64,000 nt of DNA. Origin: Flavobacterium sp. (GTDB lineage: Bacteria; Bacteroidota; Bacteroidia; Flavobacteriales; Flavobacteriaceae). This document shows positions 43,756-53,375 of this stretch, one piece after another. A program made the translations under genes and the position numbers. The notes under the pieces were generated by a model. That model saw only the letters and a program-made list of their open reading frames with translations, was not told the origin of the DNA and made no database searches. The number at the start of each line of letters is the position of its first letter. Position 1 is the first letter of the stretch. The stretch covers positions 2,390,001 to 2,454,000 of the forward strand of contig NZ_JBCNKR010000006.1 of the NCBI RefSeq assembly GCF_039595935.1. Reading direction: 5' to 3'.

Positions 43756-44178
43756 TTATTGCTGCATTTTAAAATAGTAATCAGCGGAGTGTTTTCCGCC
43801 TCCATAGAAAAGAAAGAAGATGCAAAGTAAAAGTACTACTATTGCCAGAATTAAACTTTCAGAATGCATTCGTCCCATAAAATTAACCAGGACAGCACCA
43901 AATAGTACTGGTAATTGAGCTGCAATTGCCCAGCGGGTAAGTAGCCCAAAAACAATCATTATACCTCCAATCATGTGAGCAGGAGCAATGTAATGCAAAA
44001 GAAACATTCCGCCGCCAAACTGATCGATAGGAGATATTAAATCATGCAGATACTGAACATTAGTTACAAACGAAACTCCTTTCATAAATAAAAAAACACC
44101 CAATATAATACGTACTAAATCTACTGGTAAATAAGTATGAGCATTTGCCCACTTATTTAAGCTTTTAATATTTTCCAT
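43756..44178 (-). CDS. DoxX-family membrane protein
   Basis: 140 residues with four hydrophobic helices and RIILGVFLFMKGVSF near the N-terminus, GGIMIVFGLLTRWAIAAQLPVLF in the middle: the DoxX family pattern. DoxX proteins link to quinone/thiol redox or respiratory membranes in other bacteria; the role here is unknown. Confidence 0.85.
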   Translation of the reverse strand: MENIKSLNKWANAHTYLPVDLVRIILGVFLFMKGVSFVTNVQYLHDLISPIDQFGGGMFLLHYIAPAHMIGGIMIVFGLLTRWAIAAQLPVLFGAVLVNFMGRMHSESLILAIVVLLLCIFFLFYGGGKHSADYYFKMQQ

Positions 44179-44301
44179 GATACTATGTGATTAAAAATTA
44201 TTCACATAAAGTTACTAATTTTTAATGATATATTTAATTTAAGTATCTGAAAATAAGTTTTTTACTATTTATTTAACACGATTTACAACTTTTTAGAATA
44301 C

Positions 44302-45930
44302 TTAAACCTGAATTAAGCCTAAATTAAATGGTTTTTGAATAGGAGCGTGGTTTGCAGCTTCGATTCCCATAGAAATCCATTTTCGGGTATCAAGCGGATC
44401 TATAATAGCATCTGTCCATAATCTCGAAGCCGCATAATAAGGTGAAGTCTGCTCATCATAACGCGCTTTTATTTTAGTAAAAAGTTCAGTTTCTTTGGCT
44501 TCATCGATAATTTCTCCTTTCGCTTTAAGCGAAGAAGCTTCAATTTGAGCTAAAACTTTTGCCGCCTGTGTACCGCCCATAACCGCCAATTCAGCACTTG
44601 GCCATGCAAAAATTAATCTTGGGTCATAGGCTTTTCCGCACATTGCATAATTTCCTGCACCATAAGAATTTCCTACGATTACAGTAAATTTTGGTACTAC
44701 AGAGTTACTTACCGCATTTACCATTTTGGCACCATCTTTAATAATACCACCATGCTCAGATTTTGAACCTACCATGAAACCGGTAACATCTTGTAAAAAT
44801 ACCAATGGAATTTTCTTTTGATTGCAATTGGCAATAAAACGTGTGGCTTTGTCAGCGCTGTCAGAATAAATAACACCGCCAAACTGCATTTCTCCTTTTT
44901 TAGTTTTTACTACTTTACGCTGATTGGCTACAATACCAACCGCCCAGCCGTCTATTCTGGCATAACCTGTAATAAGAGATTGACCATAACCGTCTTTGTA
45001 AGCTTCAAACTCTGAATTATCAACCAAACGTTTGATAATTTCCATCATGTCATATTGCTCAGTTCTGGCTTTTGGAAGAATTCCGTAAATATCTTTAGGT
45101 TCTAAATCAGGTTTTTGAGCTTTAATTCTGCTGTAGCCCGCTTTATCAAAATCACCAATTTTATCTACAATATTTTTAATTTTATCTAAAGCATCTTTGT
45201 CATCTTTGGCTTTATAATCAGTCACGCCTGAAATTTCACAATGCGTTGTAGCACCACCAAGAGTTTCATTGTCTATTGTTTCGCCAATGGCAGCTTTAAC
45301 TAAATAACTTCCGGCAAGAAAAATACTTCCCGTTTTGTCTACAATCAAGGCTTCGTCGCTCATAATGGGTAAATAAGCACCACCCGCCACACAACTGCCC
45401 ATAACGGCAGCAATTTGAGTGATTCCCATACTGCTCATTTGAGCATTATTTCTAAAGATTCGGCCGAAATGTTCTTTATCTGGAAAAATTTCATCCTGCA
45501 TAGGCAGATAAACTCCGGCACTGTCAACCAAATAAATAATTGGCAGTCTGTTTTCGATAGCTATTTCCTGCGCTCGTAGATTTTTTTTACCTGTAATAGG
45601 AAACCATGCGCCAGCTTTTACAGTAGCATCATTGGCCACAACAATACATTGTTTTCCTTTTATATATCCTATTTTCACAACCACTCCGCCGGAAGGACAG
45701 CCGCCATGTTCTGTATACATTCCTTCTCCGGCAAAACCGCCGATTTCAATATTTTCTGAATTTTCATCTAATAAATAAGCGATACGCTCACGGGCTGTCA
45801 TTTTTCCTTCGGCATGAAGTTTTTCGATACGTTTTTCGCCGCCGCCTAATTTAACTTTTGCAAACTTTTGTTTTAATTCTGAAAGAAGTAATTTATTATG
45901 ATCTTCGTTTTTATTGAAGTTTAAATCCAT
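44302..45930 (-). CDS. Acyl-CoA carboxylase beta subunit (methylcrotonyl-CoA carboxylase-like)
   Basis: 542 residues. Two crotonase-like halves: the carboxybiotin half with DSAGVYLPMQ and FPDKEHFGRIF, and the acyl-CoA half with FLQDVTGFMVGSKSEHGGIIKDGAKMV. The DSAGVYLPMQ, IMSDEALIV and GSIFLAGSYLVKAA stretches resemble methylcrotonyl-CoA carboxylase more than propionyl-CoA carboxylase. The biotin carboxylase partner is not in the window. 5' gap 45931-46286 has no clear gene; an orphan TATATTTG box is at 46117-46124 (+). Confidence 0.88.
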   Translation of the reverse strand: MDLNFNKNEDHNKLLLSELKQKFAKVKLGGGEKRIEKLHAEGKMTARERIAYLLDENSENIEIGGFAGEGMYTEHGGCPSGGVVVKIGYIKGKQCIVVANDATVKAGAWFPITGKKNLRAQEIAIENRLPIIYLVDSAGVYLPMQDEIFPDKEHFGRIFRNNAQMSSMGITQIAAVMGSCVAGGAYLPIMSDEALIVDKTGSIFLAGSYLVKAAIGETIDNETLGGATTHCEISGVTDYKAKDDKDALDKIKNIVDKIGDFDKAGYSRIKAQKPDLEPKDIYGILPKARTEQYDMMEIIKRLVDNSEFEAYKDGYGQSLITGYARIDGWAVGIVANQRKVVKTKKGEMQFGGVIYSDSADKATRFIANCNQKKIPLVFLQDVTGFMVGSKSEHGGIIKDGAKMVNAVSNSVVPKFTVIVGNSYGAGNYAMCGKAYDPRLIFAWPSAELAVMGGTQAAKVLAQIEASSLKAKGEIIDEAKETELFTKIKARYDEQTSPYYAASRLWTDAIIDPLDTRKWISMGIEAANHAPIQKPFNLGLIQV

Positions 45931-46286
45931 GATATAATATTGATTTTACAAAATAGTGTTGGCTAATTTACAAAATCAATTGAAATAAATGAATTTGATT
46001 ATGAATTAAGAAAAATGTATATACTGATTTTTTATTTAAACATATAGTTACATAGAAATATATTATAAACAAAAGAAAGGTGTAAAATAAACTGGTTTCT
46101 AATACATAACTAAAACTATATTTGTTTTAAATAATTGAAACGCCTTTTTAAGTTTTTTAAATCTATTCTATGTGTTAAAAATAAATGTTTGAGATTTTTT
46201 TAATGAAGATAATTGATTTTGAATGCGAAGCATTATAAAAAAACATTTGCCGAAACAGATGGTTTTTATATATAAACTAAATTGAA

Positions 46287-47285
46287 TTATTTTTTAGAAC
46301 TGCAAACCATACGTTTAAGCATTGCCCATTGTTTTAATGCATCACGAGCTTCCACAGCTGGATAACCTAACATTGTTTTTCCTGCGGGAACATCTCCTGT
46401 TACACCAGATCCGGCTCCAATAACTGCGCCGTCGCCAATTGTGGTATGATCTTTTATAGAAGCGCTTCCGCCAATAATTACCCCGTTTCCTAAAGTTACA
46501 GAACCTGCTAAACCACTGTTTCCAGCCATGATACAGAACTTTCCAAGTTTACTATTGTGTCCAATTTGTACTAAGTTGTCAATTTTGCAGCCATCACCTA
46601 AAATAGTAGAACTAAATTTTCCACGGTCAACACATGTATTTGCTCCAATTTCGACTCCGTTACCAATAATTACATTACCAATTTGCGGAATTTTTACTAG
46701 ACCTTTTTCTGTACAAGGACGGAAACCAAAACCATCAGCTCCAATTGTAGCATTTGGGTGAATGATACAATCGCTCCCGATATGGCAACGCTCGCGTACT
46801 ACAGTTCCTGACCAGATAATTGTGTTTTTTCCAATTGTACATTCATCAAGAATTGTAACATTTGGATAAATAATTGCATTGGCACCAATTTCTACCTTTG
46901 GTCCAATATAACAGCCAGCACCAATTTTTGCATCCTGGCCAATTATGGCAGTTTCGTCAATAGTTGCAGTTTTGTGGATATTGTTGTGAAATACCGGAGT
47001 AGGCGGGGCAAAAAGGGCAAGAATCTGCGACATTGCCAAATCGGCATTTTTTACTTTAATAAAAGCACGATTTTCGCCAGGCTCAATTGAAATGTCTTCA
47101 TTTACGATAGCAATTGAAGCATTTGATGCCGACCAGTATTTTTCGTATTTTTTGTTTCCTATAAACGAAATTTCTGAAGTTGTAGCTTTTTCTAATTGCT
47201 CTGTTGCGGTAATGCTTTGTGAAGTAGTGCCGTAAATTACACCGTTAATTACTTCATTAATTTCTTGAATTGAATAGGATCTCAT
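46287..47285 (-). CDS. lpxD: UDP-3-O-acylglucosamine N-acyltransferase
   Basis: 332 residues. Adds the N-linked 3-hydroxyacyl chain in lipid A synthesis, from acyl-ACP. A small N-terminal uridine-binding domain (SIQEINEVINGVIYG..., ISFIGNKKYE) precedes a left-handed beta-helix from ~105. The catalytic His is in VQIGHNSKLG near 242, and GADGFGFRP is the family loop. Start at 47285 fits the conserved N-terminus. No lpxA/lpxC neighbours; Bacteroidetes often have more than one LpxD-like gene. Confidence 0.9.
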   Translation of the reverse strand: MRSYSIQEINEVINGVIYGTTSQSITATEQLEKATTSEISFIGNKKYEKYWSASNASIAIVNEDISIEPGENRAFIKVKNADLAMSQILALFAPPTPVFHNNIHKTATIDETAIIGQDAKIGAGCYIGPKVEIGANAIIYPNVTILDECTIGKNTIIWSGTVVRERCHIGSDCIIHPNATIGADGFGFRPCTEKGLVKIPQIGNVIIGNGVEIGANTCVDRGKFSSTILGDGCKIDNLVQIGHNSKLGKFCIMAGNSGLAGSVTLGNGVIIGGSASIKDHTTIGDGAVIGAGSGVTGDVPAGKTMLGYPAVEARDALKQWAMLKRMVCSSKK

Positions 47286-47573
47286 TGATAAATTTTATTC
47301 GACTTGGGGATTAATTTTGCCAAATAAAATAAATTAGATTTTAATTACCTAATATTTTTTTTGTTTTTCTTAATAAATATTTAAAATAGAAGTCTAAATA
47401 TTACAAAATTAACATTTTAACTATTAAATTTTTGAAGTTTTTCTAATAAATAGATTTGTGACTGCTATATTTTTGGGCGAATAATCTTAAAATTTATTTG
47501 TAGTTAAATAAATTATTTTATTGGTAAGCAGTAACTTACATTTGTTTTGTTAAGTTGATTAAATAGCAAAAAA

Positions 47574-47602
47574 AAGCGATTCACTTTTAAAAGGAATCGC
47601 TT
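47574..47602 (-). terminator. Terminator of msrB
   Basis: AAGCGATTC at 47574-47582 pairs with GAATCGCTT at 47594-47602, with an inner CTTTT/AAAAG extension. It lies just beyond the msrB stop on the minus strand. The rest of 47286-47573 is AT-rich with no gene. Confidence 0.75.
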
Positions 47603-47607
47603 AATAT

Positions 47608-48054
47608 TTATTCTTTAATTTTTGATAAAGAAACTGCATTAATGCAATATCGCAAACCGCTTGGTTCCGGACCATCTGGAAAAACGTGTCCTAAATGAGC
47701 CTCGCATACATTGCAGACTACCTCGACACGAACCATTCCGTACGATCTGTCGGCATGATATCCAATTGCATTTTCTTTGATTGGCTGTGTGAAAGACGGC
47801 CAGCCTGTTCCTGATTCAAATTTTTCGCTTGCATCAAAAAGAATTGTACCGCAGCATTTACATTCGTAAATTCCGGGCTCAAATAAACTGCACATTTCAG
47901 AGCTGAAAGATCTTTCAGTTCCTTTTAAACGAGTTACCTGATATTCTTCCGGAGTTAAAATTTGTTTCCATTCTTCCTCCGTTTTTTCAACTCTTTTTTC
48001 AGGAGTTGGATTTCCTTTATTTGTAAAATGAATTACATCTGCCCATTTTATCAT
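47608..48054 (-). CDS. msrB: Peptide-methionine (R)-S-oxide reductase
   Basis: 148 residues, a single MsrB domain. Reduces methionine-R-sulfoxide in proteins. Zinc Cys pairs are CKCC and CNVC. FESGTGWPSF is the substrate-site segment, and the catalytic Cys is in LRYCINAVSL. The residue after Asn is Ala where Ser is commoner; the rest is standard. Own terminator downstream. Confidence 0.93.
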   Translation of the reverse strand: MIKWADVIHFTNKGNPTPEKRVEKTEEEWKQILTPEEYQVTRLKGTERSFSSEMCSLFEPGIYECKCCGTILFDASEKFESGTGWPSFTQPIKENAIGYHADRSYGMVRVEVVCNVCEAHLGHVFPDGPEPSGLRYCINAVSLSKIKE

Positions 48055-48067
48055 AATTTTTTAGTTT

Positions 48068-48160
48068 TAAAGGTTTAAGTTTCAGGTTTCAAGTTTACTG
48101 TGACTGTATACTGAGACCAGGATACTAAAAAAACTGAACACTGTATATTGCGACTGCAAA
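48068..48160. repeat. Dispersed repeat between prfB and msrB (ACTGTATA-type)
   Basis: Two related stretches containing ACTGTATA-T/C-TG with TGCAAACT/TTTACTG ends, plus a GTTTCAGGTTTC stretch that recurs as the outer arm of the repeat at 58075-58264. Copies of this kind are common in Flavobacterium intergenic regions, as I recall. Confidence 0.45.
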
Positions 48161-49259
48161 CTATTCTTCCTCCTTTTGTCCCATCATCATTAGATAGGCT
48201 TTCAGGAAAGGATCAATATTTCCGTTCATAACCCCGTCGACATCGCTGGTTTCATAACCTGTACGAACGTCTTTAACCAATTTATAAGGCTGCATTACGT
48301 AATTACGAATTTGCGAACCCCATTCGATTTTCATTTTTCCGGCTTCAATATCAGCACGCTGTGCTTGTTGTTTCTTTAACTCAATTTCATACAATTGAGA
48401 ACGAAGCATCTGCATGGCACGTTGTCTGTTATCTTGCTGCGAACGTGTTTCTGAACACTGAATCTGGATTCCTGTTGGCTTGTGAACCAATTGTACTTTA
48501 GTTTCAACCTTATTTACGTTTTGTCCACCGGCACCACTCGAACGAGATGTTGTAATCTCAATATCTGCTGGATTAATGTCAATTTCAATACTGTCGTCAA
48601 CAAGCGGATATACATATACAGATACAAACGAAGTATGACGTTTAGCATTACTGTCAAAAGGAGAAATTCTTACCAAACGGTGAACTCCGTTTTCTCCTTT
48701 TAAATAACCAAAAGAATAATCACCTTCAAATTCAAGGGTAACCGTTTTAATTCCGGCAACATCACCTTCCTGAAAGTTCAGTTCTTTGATTTTGTAACCG
48801 TAACTTTCGCCCCACATCATGTACATACGCATCAGCATTCCGGCCCAGTCACAGCTTTCAGTTCCGCCGGCTCCGGCAGTAATTTGAACCACAGCACTTA
48901 AGCTGTCGGCTTCATCAGAAAGCATGTTTTTAAATTCGATGTTTTCTATATGAGTCTGAGTTGTATCGTATTGCTCATCCAGCTCTTCTACAGAAAGTTC
49001 ACCTTCTTTATAAAAATCATAAGCAAGCTGTAATTCTTCAGTAAGAGTGGCAGCTTTATCATAATCTTCAATCCATTTTTTCTTGTTTCGAAGATTTTTT
49101 ACAATGTTTTCAGCCTCTTTTGGATTGTTCCAAAAATCAGGCGCAAAAGTTTTTTCTTCTTCGTTTGCAATTTCGATTAGCTTGGCATCAACGTCAAAGA
49201 TACCTCCTCAACGCACCAAGGCGCTCCACAATACCTTTTACTTGTTCGGCTGTTGTCAT
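48161..49259 (-). CDS. prfB: Peptide chain release factor 2, programmed frameshift
   Basis: 365 residues when the frame is shifted: 21 codons from the ATG at 49259, then CTT followed by an in-frame TGA at 49196-49194, then continuation in the +1 frame to 48161. This gives the usual RF2 length. The second part has SPF (stop-codon reading, VRISPFDSN) and GGQ (SGAGGQNVNK). Terminates translation at TGA and TAA; low RF2 raises the +1 shift and so its own synthesis. Confidence 0.95.
49190..49215 (-). promoter_or_regulatory. RF2 programmed +1 frameshift site
   Basis: On the minus strand an internal Shine-Dalgarno AGGAGG is followed after 3 nt by CTT TGA C, the same arrangement as the E. coli prfB shift site. 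It supports reading through the in-frame TGA by a +1 slip. Confidence 0.92.
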
Positions 49260-49339
49260 AAATTAATAACTTGTTTTTAGATGTTTTTTGTTGATATTGC
49301 ATTAATTTAACTTGAGAACTAATGCATAATTTTGTTGTA

Positions 49340-49347
49340 CAAAAATA
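49340..49347 (-). promoter_or_regulatory. TAnnTTTG -7 box of prfB
   Basis: Reads TATTTTTG on the minus strand, 80 nt before the prfB ATG. The 49260-49599 gap holds this and the threonine aldolase promoter, no gene. Confidence 0.45.
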
Positions 49348-49566
49348 AGATTTAGTTTTTAGAATACCTTAATAAATTATCAGACTAAAAGTGCTGCATG
49401 TGTTTTTTTATTTTTTAATACGGTTATTCTAAAAAATCAAAAATCAATTTTTAAATTATTAATGCTAGTTTTATATGATTTTTATAAATATTACGTTAAT
49501 TTGGTTCTATGTAATCTCTAAGTTAAAATTTATTAAAACAAGAGATTAATAACTAACAGTAATATG

Positions 49567-49574
49567 TAATTTTG
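49567..49574 (+). promoter_or_regulatory. TAnnTTTG -7 box of the threonine aldolase gene
   Basis: Reads TAATTTTG, 25 nt before the ATG at 49600. Confidence 0.55.
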
Positions 49575-49599
49575 CTGTTCGAAATAGATATAGTTTTAT

Positions 49600-50619
49600 A
49601 TGGAAATAAATTTAATTAGCGATACCATTACCAAACCATCGTATGAGATGCTGCAGTATATGTTTAACGCTCAGGTTGGCGACGATGTATACAAACAAGA
49701 TCCTACAGTTATCGAATTAGAGACAAGAGTAGCAGAATTTTTTGGTATGGAAGCTGGACTTTTTTTTCCGTCTGGAACTATGGCAAATCAAACGGCAATA
49801 AAACTTCATACGCAGCCCGGAGAACAATTAATTGCTGATAAATATGCTCACGTTTTTCATTATGAAGGAGGAGGAGTTTCTTTCAACAGCGGTGTTTCCT
49901 GCTGTTTATTGGATGGTCACCGCGGAATGATTAATGCAGCTCAGGTTGCAGCAGCAATAAATGATCCTGAATTTTACCACAGTCCACTCACAAGTTTAGT
50001 TTGTGTTGAAAATACAACCAATAAAGGTGGAGGTGCGTGTTATGAACTTGAAGATTTAAAAGATATAAAAAAAGTCTGCGATGCTAATAATTTGAAATTC
50101 CATTTAGATGGAGCCAGAATTTGGAATGCATTAGTAGCAAAAAGACAAAACCCAAAGGAATTTGGTGCTATTTTCGATACTATTTCAGTTTGTTTATCAA
50201 AAGGATTAGGCGCTCCAATAGGTTCTGTACTGCTTGGAAGTAAAGCTGATATTTACAGAGCGTTGAGAATCAGGAAGATATTAGGCGGAGGAATGCGTCA
50301 GGTAGGTTATTTGGCAGCTGCCGGATTATATGCACTAGCCAACAATATAGAACGTCTAGCAGAAGATCATCGCAGAGCTAAAGAAATTGGTGCTATTTTA
50401 AGTACAAAATCATGGATTTCTTCAGTAGAACCGGTAGAAACTAATATTCTGATTTTTTCATTGGCAGAAGGTTACAGCGACCAGCTTTTGATTGAAAAAC
50501 TAAAACAAAAAAATATTTTAATAAGCTCCCTTGGACATAATAAACTCCGAATCGTAACGCATTTAGATTACAAAGAAGTAATGCATACGTATGTTTTGGA
50601 GATGTTTTCGAAGATTTAA
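49600..50619 (+). CDS. Low-specificity L-threonine aldolase
   Basis: 339 residues. PLP enzyme splitting threonine/allo-threonine to glycine and acetaldehyde. The PLP lysine is in VCLSKGLGAPIG, and the N-terminal LISDTITKPSYEML and GDDVYKQDPTV match the family. FHLDGARIWNA is the cofactor-binding Asp region. Alone on its strand. Confidence 0.9.
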   Translation: MEINLISDTITKPSYEMLQYMFNAQVGDDVYKQDPTVIELETRVAEFFGMEAGLFFPSGTMANQTAIKLHTQPGEQLIADKYAHVFHYEGGGVSFNSGVSCCLLDGHRGMINAAQVAAAINDPEFYHSPLTSLVCVENTTNKGGGACYELEDLKDIKKVCDANNLKFHLDGARIWNALVAKRQNPKEFGAIFDTISVCLSKGLGAPIGSVLLGSKADIYRALRIRKILGGGMRQVGYLAAAGLYALANNIERLAEDHRRAKEIGAILSTKSWISSVEPVETNILIFSLAEGYSDQLLIEKLKQKNILISSLGHNKLRIVTHLDYKEVMHTYVLEMFSKI

Positions 50620-50777
50620 TCTAAGATACTGAGGTTCTAAGCTGCTAAGATTCTAAGTTTTTATATTTGGAAACTTTAAAAAGAAAAAACTAAAAAGACG
50701 CACAATTGTGCGTCTTTTTATATTAAGCAAAGCAAAAGCCTCAAAATCTTAGCAGCTTAGAACCTTAGTATCTAAGA
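50620..50777. repeat. CTAAG-family long inverted repeat enclosing a terminator
   Basis: Left arm 50620-50652 and right arm 50745-50777 are 33-nt inverted copies with two mismatches. The interior holds an independent perfect hairpin (50692-50719). It lies between the convergent threonine aldolase and ybaB genes. Confidence 0.85.
50692..50719. terminator. Bidirectional terminator inside the inverted repeat
   Basis: A perfect 28-nt palindrome, AAAAAGACGCACAA with its complement, beginning with an A-run and ending in a T-run. Confidence 0.85.
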
Positions 50778-50779
50778 AA

Positions 50780-51100
50780 TTATTTAAACAAATTATCCAT
50801 TCCGGGAATAGACGGCATATCCATTCTGGCTACGGCATCAAGTTCTCTTTCGTTTACGCTTGTAGCTTTTTCGATAGCTTTATTTAGCGTTACAATTAAA
50901 TAATCTTCAAGTTGTTCTTTATCTTCTAAAAGAGAATCATCTACAGAAATTGATTTAATTTTTCTATTAGCAGTGATTGTAACTTTTAGTAATCCGTCAG
51001 CGCTTTGTTCGTCAATTAAAACAGTATCTAAGCGTTTCTTTGTATCTTCAATTTTTTGCTGGGTTTCTTTAAGTTTACCCATCATTCCCATTAAATCCAT
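50780..51100 (-). CDS. YbaB/EbfC-family nucleoid-associated protein
   Basis: 106 residues, the full YbaB domain. DNA-binding dimer that coats the nucleoid; often near recR/dnaX elsewhere. MGKLKETQQKIEDTKKRL is the helical start, followed by VTITANRKIKSISVDDSLL. Starts just below a TAnnTTTG box shared with no other gene. Confidence 0.88.
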   Translation of the reverse strand: MDLMGMMGKLKETQQKIEDTKKRLDTVLIDEQSADGLLKVTITANRKIKSISVDDSLLEDKEQLEDYLIVTLNKAIEKATSVNERELDAVARMDMPSIPGMDNLFK

Positions 51101-51128
51101 TTTTTATTGATTTTTTAATTATTTCAGA

Positions 51129-51136
51129 CAAAATTA
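51129..51136 (-). promoter_or_regulatory. TAnnTTTG -7 box of the ybaB-like gene
   Basis: Reads TAATTTTG on the minus strand, 28 nt before the start. Confidence 0.5.
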
Positions 51137-51169
51137 GTATATTGCTGTATTAATTCAATAGAATATTTT

Positions 51170-53305
51170 ATGAAAAAATTAATTCTGTTCTGTTGCGTTT
51201 GTACTACTTTTGCTCCTTCGTATTTAAAAATAACTGCTCAATCAATGCAAAACAACATAGAAGCTCCAAAGGCCAAAGAAATTCCAAAAACGCTAAAAAA
51301 ACACAAAGAAACCCGAATAGATAATTATTTTTGGTTAAACGACAGGGAAAATCCTGAAGTTATCGATTATCTTAATAAGGAAAACGAATATTATCAAAAA
51401 ATGACCGCTCATACTAAAGATTTTCAGGAATCTTTATATGAAGAAATGAAAGGAAGAATCAAAGAAGATGATTCATCAGTTCCTTATTTCTACAACGGGT
51501 ATTATTATATTACGCGTTTTGAAACAGGTCAGGATTATCCTATTTTCTCAAGAAAAAAGGGAAGCCTTTCTGCAGACGAAGAAATTCTTTTCAATTGCAA
51601 CGAAATGGCAAAAGGACACGCTTACTTTAAATTAGGCGGTTTAAGTATTAGTCCGGATAATAAATTTGCTTCTTTTGGTGTTGATATTGTAGGAAGAAGA
51701 ATCTATACAATTCAGATCAAAAACTTAGAAACAGGAGAAATTCTTTCTGATAAAATCGAAAATGCAACAGGCGGATCAGTTTGGGCAAACGACAATAAAA
51801 CTATTTTTTACACCAAACAAGACGAAGTAACACTAAGATCTGATAAAATTTTCAGGCATAAACTAAACACAGATTCTAAAAAAGATGTTTTAGTGTATGA
51901 TGAAACCGATGATACTTTTAATGTTTCTGTAAGCAAAGAAAAATCTAAAAAATATATTGTAATAAGTTCTTCAAGTACTTTAACAACTGAATACAGAATT
52001 TTGAACTCAGATAATCCAGATGGAGAATTTGAAGTTTTTCAAAAACGTGTTCGTGGTTTAGAATACAGTATTTCGCATTATGAAGATTCGTTTTATATCT
52101 TAACTAATAAAGATAAGGCAACGAATTTCAAATTAATGAAAACCCCAGAAAATAAAACAGGTAAGAAAAACTGGGTTGACGTTATTCCGCACAGAGAAGA
52201 TGTTTTACTGGAAGATATTGAGATTTTTAAAAATTATTTAGTTGTAGAAGAACGCTCAAACGGCTTAAATCATATCCGAATTATACCTTGGAATGGTGAA
52301 CCGGATTATTACCTGCCGTTTGGAAGTGAAACCTACAATGCTTATACAACAACAAATATTGATTTTGATACAGATATTTTGCGTTACAGCTATCAATCGC
52401 TGGCAACACCATCATCTGTAATTGATTTTAATATGAAAACTAAAACCAAAGAAATCTTAAAAGAACAACAGGTTTTAGGAGGAAAATTTGATAAGGAAAA
52501 TTACGTTGAAGAACGTGTTTGGGCAACGGCAAGAGATGGTGTAAAAGTGCCAATTTCGATGATTTATAGAAAAGGACTGCAGAAAAATGGTAAAAATCCG
52601 CTGCTTCTTTACGCTTACGGTTCATACGGAATAACAATGGATACTTATTTCTCTTCAACGCGACTTTCTCTTTTAGACCGTGGTTTTGTTTATGCAATTG
52701 CGCATATTAGAGGAGGAGAAGACCTGGGAAGACAATGGTATGAAGACGGAAAACTGTTAAAAAAGAAAAATACCTTTACAGATTTCATCGATTGCTCTAA
52801 ATTTGTAATAAACGAGAAATATACTTCGCCAGAACATCTATATGCTGAAGGTGGATCTGCAGGAGGACTTTTGATGGGAGTTATTGTAAATGAAACCCCG
52901 GAGCTTTACAATGGAGTTATAGCACAGGTGCCTTTTGTAGATGTTATTACAACAATGCTGGACGACAGTATTCCGCTTACAACAGGAGAGTATGACGAAT
53001 GGGGAAACCCAAACAAAAAAGAATATTATGATTATATGTTGTCGTATTCACCTTACGATAACGTAAAAGCTCAAAAATATCCTAATATGTATGTATCTAC
53101 AGGACTGCATGATTCTCAGGTACAATATTGGGAGCCGGCAAAATGGGTGGCAAAATTAAGAGATTTAAAAACAAATAATAATCAATTGTTTTTAGATACT
53201 AATATGGATGCCGGACATGGCGGGGCTTCAGGACGATTTGAGGCTTTAAAAGACTTAGCAAAAGAATTTAGTTTTTTATTAGATTTAGAAAAAATTAAAA
53301 GCTAA
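51170..53305 (+). CDS. Prolyl oligopeptidase-family serine protease (S9, oligopeptidase B-like)
   Basis: 711 residues with a signal peptide-like N-terminus (~1-24). Residues ~35-430 are the seven-bladed beta-propeller, ~440-711 the alpha/beta-hydrolase domain. The nucleophile Ser is about residue 563 in GGSAGG, the acid Asp in LHDSQV near 644, and the His in DAGHGGASGR near 682. The DSQVQYWEPAKW and AHGG-like end favour oligopeptidase B over strict prolyl oligopeptidase. Likely periplasmic peptide degradation. Confidence 0.9.
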   Translation: MKKLILFCCVCTTFAPSYLKITAQSMQNNIEAPKAKEIPKTLKKHKETRIDNYFWLNDRENPEVIDYLNKENEYYQKMTAHTKDFQESLYEEMKGRIKEDDSSVPYFYNGYYYITRFETGQDYPIFSRKKGSLSADEEILFNCNEMAKGHAYFKLGGLSISPDNKFASFGVDIVGRRIYTIQIKNLETGEILSDKIENATGGSVWANDNKTIFYTKQDEVTLRSDKIFRHKLNTDSKKDVLVYDETDDTFNVSVSKEKSKKYIVISSSSTLTTEYRILNSDNPDGEFEVFQKRVRGLEYSISHYEDSFYILTNKDKATNFKLMKTPENKTGKKNWVDVIPHREDVLLEDIEIFKNYLVVEERSNGLNHIRIIPWNGEPDYYLPFGSETYNAYTTTNIDFDTDILRYSYQSLATPSSVIDFNMKTKTKEILKEQQVLGGKFDKENYVEERVWATARDGVKVPISMIYRKGLQKNGKNPLLLYAYGSYGITMDTYFSSTRLSLLDRGFVYAIAHIRGGEDLGRQWYEDGKLLKKKNTFTDFIDCSKFVINEKYTSPEHLYAEGGSAGGLLMGVIVNETPELYNGVIAQVPFVDVITTMLDDSIPLTTGEYDEWGNPNKKEYYDYMLSYSPYDNVKAQKYPNMYVSTGLHDSQVQYWEPAKWVAKLRDLKTNNNQLFLDTNMDAGHGGASGRFEALKDLAKEFSFLLDLEKIKS

Positions 53306-53320
53306 TTAGAAAAATTTTGT

Positions 53321-53328
53321 TAAATTTG
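53321..53328 (+). promoter_or_regulatory. TAnnTTTG -7 box of the CBS-like gene
   Basis: Reads TAAATTTG followed by CA; the leader then carries a small AGATG/CATCT hairpin before the ATG at 53376. Confidence 0.5.
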
Positions 53329-53375
53329 CAACCTGTCGAGATGTTTAAAAAGCATCTTTGATTAACTATTTTTTT

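Noticed and set aside
45931..46286. Gene or small RNA in the 356-nt gap upstream of the acyl-CoA carboxylase
   Set aside because: Only a lone TATATTTG on the plus strand at 46117-46124; no frame of reasonable length and no terminator-like hairpin follow it.
53332..53360. Shared CCTGTCGAGATG string here and near 30510
   Set aside because: Two short matches next to hairpins; too short and different in context to call a common element.
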